Positions 51,238 through 55,413 of a stretch of DNA of 55,413 nt are shown here, in pieces. Both the position numbers and the translations under genes were made by a program. The DNA comes from Mycobacterium sp. E183 (lineage in GTDB: Bacteria > Actinomycetota > Actinomycetes > Mycobacteriales > Mycobacteriaceae): assembly GCF_001667735.1 (NCBI RefSeq), contig NZ_LZJN01000037.1:1-55413 (forward strand). Direction: 5' to 3'. The notes below the pieces were generated by a model. The model was not told the origin of the DNA and searched no databases. It worked only from the letters and a program-made list of their open reading frames with translations. Each line of letters begins with the position of its first letter. The stretch's first letter is position 1.

Positions 51238-52388
51238 CCCTACTGCGCGCACTCACCGTCCCGCCGGGCTCGGCCGTCTCGTCGCTGTTACCCGCCCTGG
51301 AACGCGTGCTGGACGGGCGCGGCCCCGCTCTGGTCGCGCTCGCGCCCGGCTCGGAGGAGCTGACGGCCGGGCTGCGGGTCGGTGAACCCATCGACGACGA
51401 CGTCGCCCTGGTGGTGACGACGTCGGGGACCACGGGCGCCCCCAAGGGGGCGCTGCTCAGCGCCGCCGCGTTGACGGCCAGCGCGACGGCCACCCATGAC
51501 CGCCTCGGCGGCCCGGGCCGCTGGCTGCTGGCGCTGCCGCCGCATCACATCGCCGGGCTGCAGGTGCTGGTGCGCAGCGCGCTGGCCGGCTCGCCGCCCG
51601 TCGAGCTGGACGTCTCCGCAGGCTTCGATGTCGCCGAATTACCCAGCGCGATAGGACGATTGGGATCGGGCCGGCGATACACCTCGCTGGTGGCCACGCA
51701 GCTGGCCAAGGCGCTGACCGACCCGGCGGCCGCCGCCGCGCTCGCCGAACTGGACGCCGTCCTGCTCGGCGGCGGCCCGGCCCCGCAGGGGGTGCTCGAC
51801 GCCGCCGCGGCGGCCGGCGTCGCCGTGGTGCGCACCTACGGGATGAGCGAAACCGCGGGCGGTTGCGTGTACGACGGCGTGCCGCTGGACGGCGTCCTGG
51901 TCCAGGTCGCCGCCGGCGGCCGCGTCCTCCTCGGCGGCGCGACCCTGGCCAAGGGTTACCGCAACCCGGTGCAGCCCGACCCGTTCGCCGAGCCCGGCTG
52001 GTTCCGCACCGACGACCTCGGCGCCGTCGACGAGGCGGGTGTGCTGACCGTGCTGGGCCGCGCGGACGACGCGATCAGCACGGGCGGGCTCACCGTGCTG
52101 CCGCAACTGGTCGAGGCGGCGCTGGGCACCCACCCCGCCGTCGCCGACTGCGCGGTGTTCGGACTGCCCGACGACCGGCTGGGCCAGCGGGTGGTCGCCG
52201 CGATCGTGCTGGCCGAGGGCCACGCGGCTCCGACGCCGGACGAGCTGCGCGCCCACGTGGCAGGCACCCTGGACACCACCGCCGCCCCGCGCGAACTGCA
52301 CGTCGTCGAGGCGTTGCCGCGGCGCGGCATCGGCAAGGTCGACCGGTCGGGGTTGGTGCGCCGGTTCGCCGGGCCGGCCGATCAATAG
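51195..52388 (+). CDS. menE: o-Succinylbenzoate--CoA ligase
   Basis: This ANL-superfamily enzyme activates o-succinylbenzoate with CoA, feeding MenB. It has VVTTSGTTGAPKGALLS, RTYGMSETAGGCVYDG, WFRTDDLGAVDEAGVLTVLGRADDAISTGG and LPRRGIGKVDRSGLVRRF. The GTG at 51195 gives 397 aa. The region LLRALTVPPGSAVSSLLPALERVL, just after the DUF3349 stop, looks genuinely coding, so the shorter GTG at 51306 (360 aa) would lose real sequence. No clear Shine-Dalgarno settles it. It corresponds to Rv0542c. Confidence 0.93.
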   Translation: MAVRRRGRGRGPRIALLRALTVPPGSAVSSLLPALERVLDGRGPALVALAPGSEELTAGLRVGEPIDDDVALVVTTSGTTGAPKGALLSAAALTASATATHDRLGGPGRWLLALPPHHIAGLQVLVRSALAGSPPVELDVSAGFDVAELPSAIGRLGSGRRYTSLVATQLAKALTDPAAAAALAELDAVLLGGGPAPQGVLDAAAAAGVAVVRTYGMSETAGGCVYDGVPLDGVLVQVAAGGRVLLGGATLAKGYRNPVQPDPFAEPGWFRTDDLGAVDEAGVLTVLGRADDAISTGGLTVLPQLVEAALGTHPAVADCAVFGLPDDRLGQRVVAAIVLAEGHAAPTPDELRAHVAGTLDTTAAPRELHVVEALPRRGIGKVDRSGLVRRFAGPADQ

Positions 52389-52399
52389 GCTGGTCGACC

Positions 52400-53752
52400 G
52401 TGAGGCTGGCACGTCGGGAGTTTGTGGCCGCCGCGGTCGGGGCGGTGCTGGTGGGCGCGGCGTTCGTGCTGCCGCGGCTGCACTGGGGTGTGCGGCCGAG
52501 GACCGACGTCGGCCAGGAGCGGTTCGGCACACACACCGGGGCCGCCCCGATCTTCGGCGCCTGGGAGATTCACGCCAGCTGGGGCACCGGGCCTGCCATC
52601 GCCATCGCGATCGCCGCGGTGGTGTGGGGACCACTTCTGGCGCAACGCCTTTCGTGGCGACTCCTGACGCTGAGCACGTGGGCCACCGCCTGCGGGTGGG
52701 CCTTCGCGCTGGCGATGATCGACGGCTGGCAGCGCGGCTTCGCCGGCCGGCTGACCACCCGCGACGAGTACCTGTCGCAGGTGCCGGGCATCACCGACAT
52801 CCCCGCCACGCTGCGCACCTTCGCGAGCCGGATCGTCGACTACCAACCGAACTCCTGGACCACCCACGTCTCCGGGCACCCGCCCGGGGCGCTGCTGACG
52901 TTCGTCTGGCTGGACCGGATCGGCCTGCACGGGGGCGCCTGGGCGGGGTTGCTGTGCCTGCTGGCCGGGTCCAGCGCGGCGGCCGCGGTGCTGATCGCCG
53001 TCCGCGCACTGGCCGACGAGCGGACCGCGCGGCGCGCCGCGCCGTTCGTGGCGGTGGCGCCGACGGCGATCTGGATCGCGGTCTCCGCCGACGGGTACTT
53101 CGCCGGGGTGGCGGCATGGGGCATCGCGCTGCTGGCCGTGGCGGCGCACCGCGGAACCCGCTTCCCCGCGCTGGTGGCCGCCGCCGCGGGGCTGCTGCTG
53201 GGCTGGGGCGTGTTCTGCAACTACGGCCTGATGTTGATGGGCCTGCCGGCGCTGGCGGTGCTGGCCTCGGCCGCCGACTGGCGCGCGGCGCTGCGGGCGC
53301 TCGGCCCGGCCACGCTGGCAGCCGTGGCCGTGGCGTCAACCTTCGCGGTGGCGGGGTTCTACTGGTTCGACGGCTATAACCTTGTGCAGCAACGGTATTG
53401 GCAGGGCATCGCCAAGGACCGCCCGTTTCAGTATTGGAGCTGGGCCAACCTGGCGTCCGTCGTGTGTGCGATCGGCCTGGGCAGCGTCGCCGGCGTCAGC
53501 CGGGTGTTCGACGCGGCGGCCATCCGCCGCCGCTCCGGGTTTCACCTGCTGCTGCTGGGCGTGCTGGCCGCCATCGCGTGCGCCGACCTGAGCATGCTCA
53601 GCAAGGCCGAGGTGGAGCGCATCTGGCTGCCATTCACGATCTGGCTCACGGCTTCGCCCGCGCTGCTGCCCGTCCGGTCGCACCGGGTGTGGCTGGCGCT
53701 CAACGCCGCCGGCGCCGTGCTGCTGAACACCGTCATCGTGACGAACTGGTAG
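52400..53752 (+). CDS. Integral membrane protein (Rv0541c-like)
   Basis: This 450-aa membrane protein has about ten to twelve helices and an Asp/Trp/His-rich loop after helix 3 (VDYQPNSWTTHVSGHPPGALL). The layout of a GT-C-type glycosyltransferase is conceivable: the periplasmic loop HPPGALLTFVWLDRIG is shared by uncharacterised actinobacterial membrane proteins. It corresponds to Rv0541c. The GTG start follows TAGGCT by 8 nt. It converges with the DUF2064 gene (21 bp between stops). No enzymatic signature proves its role. Confidence 0.9.
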   Translation: MRLARREFVAAAVGAVLVGAAFVLPRLHWGVRPRTDVGQERFGTHTGAAPIFGAWEIHASWGTGPAIAIAIAAVVWGPLLAQRLSWRLLTLSTWATACGWAFALAMIDGWQRGFAGRLTTRDEYLSQVPGITDIPATLRTFASRIVDYQPNSWTTHVSGHPPGALLTFVWLDRIGLHGGAWAGLLCLLAGSSAAAAVLIAVRALADERTARRAAPFVAVAPTAIWIAVSADGYFAGVAAWGIALLAVAAHRGTRFPALVAAAAGLLLGWGVFCNYGLMLMGLPALAVLASAADWRAALRALGPATLAAVAVASTFAVAGFYWFDGYNLVQQRYWQGIAKDRPFQYWSWANLASVVCAIGLGSVAGVSRVFDAAAIRRRSGFHLLLLGVLAAIACADLSMLSKAEVERIWLPFTIWLTASPALLPVRSHRVWLALNAAGAVLLNTVIVTNW

Positions 53753-53773
53753 GCGGCCCCGGCGGTTCGCGGG

Positions 53774-54433
53774 CTACAGCCCGGCCGCGCGGGTGACCTC
53801 CGCGAAGCGGCTGGACGGGCCGCAGGCCGCGCGCACCACGGCCACGTCGTCGGCGACGTCGAAGTCGGCGAGCACCGGCGCCGCGTAGGGCTCGATTCCC
53901 ATGTCGTGCAACGCTCGATACGTCAGCAATCCGGTATCCGGCTGGGACATCGGGACGGCGCGCAGGCATTCGGCCGCCGCCGGGCTGCGCAGACCAAGCA
54001 CCCACCAGCCGCCGTCGACGGCCGGCCCGAGCACGGCCGGCACCTCCCGCAGCCGGTGGGCACAGTCGGTCAGCAGGTCGGCGGTCACCTGCGGGGTGTC
54101 CATCCCGATCTGCACCACCGGATAGCCGTCGGCGGCGTCGGCGTGGGCGTTGGCCAGCCGGTCGGCGAAGTCGGCACCGCGCTGCGGAATCACCGTAAAA
54201 GCCTGCAGCCGTTGCCGAATCTCGGCGGCCCCGGCCGCCGCATCCAGATCGCCGGTCATGGCCACCACGCGGTTCGCCGCCGGCGCGGCGGCGACCGCGT
54301 CCAGCGTGTCCAACAGCGCGGCCGCGGCGATCTCGGCGGCCACCAAGTCCCCCACGGTGGCCGCGAGCCGGGTCTTGGCCAGGCCCGGCTCCGGCGCCTT
54401 GGCCACCACCAGCAGCGTCACCGGCAAGGTCAC
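53774..54433 (-). CDS. DUF2064 / TIGR04282-type protein (Rv0540-like)
   Basis: This 219-aa protein resembles the DUF2064 family, a nucleotidyltransferase-like fold: LLVVAKAPEPGLAKTRLAATVG is the family N-terminus, then PQRGADFADRLANAHADA, IGMDTPQVTADLL and LGPAVDGGWWVLGLRSP. Such proteins are often encoded beside GT2 glycosyltransferases, as here. The GTG start overlaps the stop of the upstream GT2 gene (GTGA). It corresponds to Rv0540. The substrate is unknown. Confidence 0.92.
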   Translation of the reverse strand: MTLPVTLLVVAKAPEPGLAKTRLAATVGDLVAAEIAAAALLDTLDAVAAAPAANRVVAMTGDLDAAAGAAEIRQRLQAFTVIPQRGADFADRLANAHADAADGYPVVQIGMDTPQVTADLLTDCAHRLREVPAVLGPAVDGGWWVLGLRSPAAAECLRAVPMSQPDTGLLTYRALHDMGIEPYAAPVLADFDVADDVAVVRAACGPSSRFAEVTRAAGL

Positions 54434-55086
54434 GAGATCACCTTCCAGAAGTCCAGGATCGCCGTGACGCTCCCCCGCAGGGACCCGCTGACCTTCGACG
54501 TCCCGCCGGTGCGGGGACCGTAGCTGACGTCGAGCTCGACCACGCGCCAACCGGCTGCCGCCGCGCGCACCAGCAGCTCCAGCGGATAGCCCGAGCGCCG
54601 GTCGGCGACGCCGAGGTTCAGCAGCGCCTCGCGCCGCGCCACCCGCATCGGCGCGATGTCGTGCACCGGCAATCCGTGGCGGGTGCGCAGCCGCCAGCTC
54701 ATTACCACGGTGCCGACCCGGGCCACCCACGGCCAATGCAGCCCGGGCACCGGCCGGCGCCGGCCGATCACCAGGTCGGCGCCCTGCTCGAGCGCGGCGA
54801 CCAGGCGCGGCAGGTCACCGGCGTCCATCGAGCCGTCGGCGTCGATGACCGCGACGATCGGGGTGGTCGCGGCGAGCACGCCCGCGTGCACCGCCGAGCC
54901 GTACCCGGCCCGCGGCTCGGCGACCACCTCGGCGCCGTGCCGCCGCGCCACCGCGGCGGTGTCGTCGGTGCTGTTGTTGTCGACCACCAACGCCCGGTAT
55001 TCGGCGGGGATGGCCGCCAGCACGGCCGGCAGTGACTCCTCCTCGTTCAGGCAGGGCAGCACCACCGTGACCGCGTCGGGCATCAC
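54430..55086 (-). CDS. Glycosyltransferase family 2 (Rv0539-like)
   Basis: This 218-aa GT-A fold glycosyltransferase of family 2 (dolichyl-phosphate sugar synthase type) shows VTVVLPCLNEEESLPAVL at the N-terminus, VVDNNSTDDTA, and VAVIDADGSMDAGDLP with the DxD-like metal site and YPLELLVRAAAAGW near the acceptor helix. It probably transfers a sugar from a nucleotide donor to a polyprenyl phosphate. It corresponds to Rv0539. A GTG precedes the ATG by one codon. It is tightly coupled to the DUF2064 gene. Confidence 0.92.
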   Translation of the reverse strand: MMPDAVTVVLPCLNEEESLPAVLAAIPAEYRALVVDNNSTDDTAAVARRHGAEVVAEPRAGYGSAVHAGVLAATTPIVAVIDADGSMDAGDLPRLVAALEQGADLVIGRRRPVPGLHWPWVARVGTVVMSWRLRTRHGLPVHDIAPMRVARREALLNLGVADRRSGYPLELLVRAAAAGWRVVELDVSYGPRTGGTSKVSGSLRGSVTAILDFWKVIS

Positions 55087-55090
55087 CGGC

Positions 55091-55413
55091 TCAGAACCCG
55101 CGATGGGGGTGAGGCTGCTGCGGGGCGAGCGTCTGCGGTTGCTGGGTCTGCGGTTGCTGGGTCTGCGTGTGCGGCGGCGCCACCGTCGTTTCGTGGGTGC
55201 TGGGCGGGGGCGCCGCGGTGGTCGGCGTTTGCGTCGAGGTGAGCGGGGTCTTGGTGTTCGTCGGCGGCGTCGTGGTCGTCACCGTAGGCGGGGTGGTCGT
55301 CGTCGGCACCGTCGTGGTGGGCGTGGTGGTGGACGGCTCCGTGGTCGTGGGCGTCGTTGTGGTGGTGGTGATCGTCGGCGTCGTGGTGGTGGTGGTGGTG
55401 GTGGTTGTGGTCG
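55091..55413 (-). CDS. Pro/Thr-rich protein, C-terminal part (Rv0538-like)
   Basis: This reading frame is open to the window edge. The visible 106 residues are almost all Thr, Pro, Gln and His: long Thr runs near the edge, then TTPPTNTKTPLT, HTQTQQPQTQQPQTLAP and the end PHPHRGF. The low-complexity Thr/Pro tail fits the C-terminus of a mycobacterial membrane or cell-wall protein such as Rv0538, whose N-terminal part must lie outside. Its stop is 4 bp before the GT2 start, so the two are one operon. Confidence 0.75.
   Translation of the reverse strand, partial: TTTTTTTTTTTPTITTTTTTPTTTEPSTTTPTTTVPTTTTPPTVTTTTPPTNTKTPLTSTQTPTTAAPPPSTHETTVAPPHTQTQQPQTQQPQTLAPQQPHPHRGF

Noticed and set aside
55200..55413. 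Treating the (GGT)n-like stretch at the right edge as a non-coding microsatellite
   Set aside because: It reads in frame as Thr/Pro repeats of the minus-strand protein, so it is coding low-complexity sequence.

Overview
The window is high-GC actinobacterial DNA and almost certainly comes from a Mycobacterium, probably a non-tuberculous species. It has many GTG and TTG starts, many TANNNT boxes 6-8 nt before start codons (the leaderless pattern common in mycobacteria), and a menaquinone locus whose gene order matches, in inverted orientation, what I recall of M. tuberculosis Rv0538-Rv0566c. Species assignment, and every Rv correspondence given here, is from memory and from reading the translations. 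No search was run.

Region 1 (1-10.2 kb) holds the end of a cation-efflux gene and then a compact minus-strand operon. The operon encodes a fatty-acyl-AMP ligase/ACP/thioester-reductase fusion, a ferritin-like putative diiron protein, an alpha/beta hydrolase with an Asp nucleophile, and a flavin/[2Fe-2S] reductase. A lipid-kinase-like gene, an SDR and a DMT permease follow. The operon reads as an uncharacterised fatty-acid-to-aldehyde pathway followed by oxidative or hydrolytic processing.

Region 2 (about 10.2-16.9 kb) is a lower-GC accessory island that ends next to a tRNA-Tyr gene. It carries unrecognised small membrane proteins, a PIN-GNAT-EVE fusion translationally coupled to an ASCH protein, a (Gly-Gln)9 protein with a HEPN-like motif, an excisionase-type HTH protein, and a pair of small membrane proteins. 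No integrase is visible. Its content suggests toxin-antitoxin or defence functions.

Region 3 (17.0-55.4 kb) is the conserved backbone: yajQ, an EthA-like BVMO, gpsA, htpX, a polyprenyl synthase, menJ, a DUF732 protein, menG, mgtA, a DUF3592-like protein, menD, bpoC/menH-like, menC, an amidohydrolase, fadD8, menB, an SDR, a VOC protein, pitA with a small membrane partner, a DUF3349 protein, menE, an integral membrane protein, a DUF2064 protein, a GT2 and the end of a Pro/Thr-rich protein. These genes supply most of menaquinone ring synthesis, prenyl supply and tail reduction.

Three accessory blocks interrupt the backbone. SulP plus an amber-truncated HicB-like gene sit between gpsA and htpX. 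A 9.4-kb oxidative and regulatory block sits between menG and mgtA: an SDR, an FAD oxidoreductase, a P450, a BVMO-esterase fusion, an ECF sigma factor, an FHA-HTH regulator and a methyltransferase-like gene. TetR, an aldo/keto reductase and a Ddn-like protein sit between fadD8 and menB. Regulatory DNA that can be read directly includes a KstR-type site at fadD8, paired TetR operators, palindromes at hicB, and a motif shared by the FAD oxidoreductase and P450 promoters.
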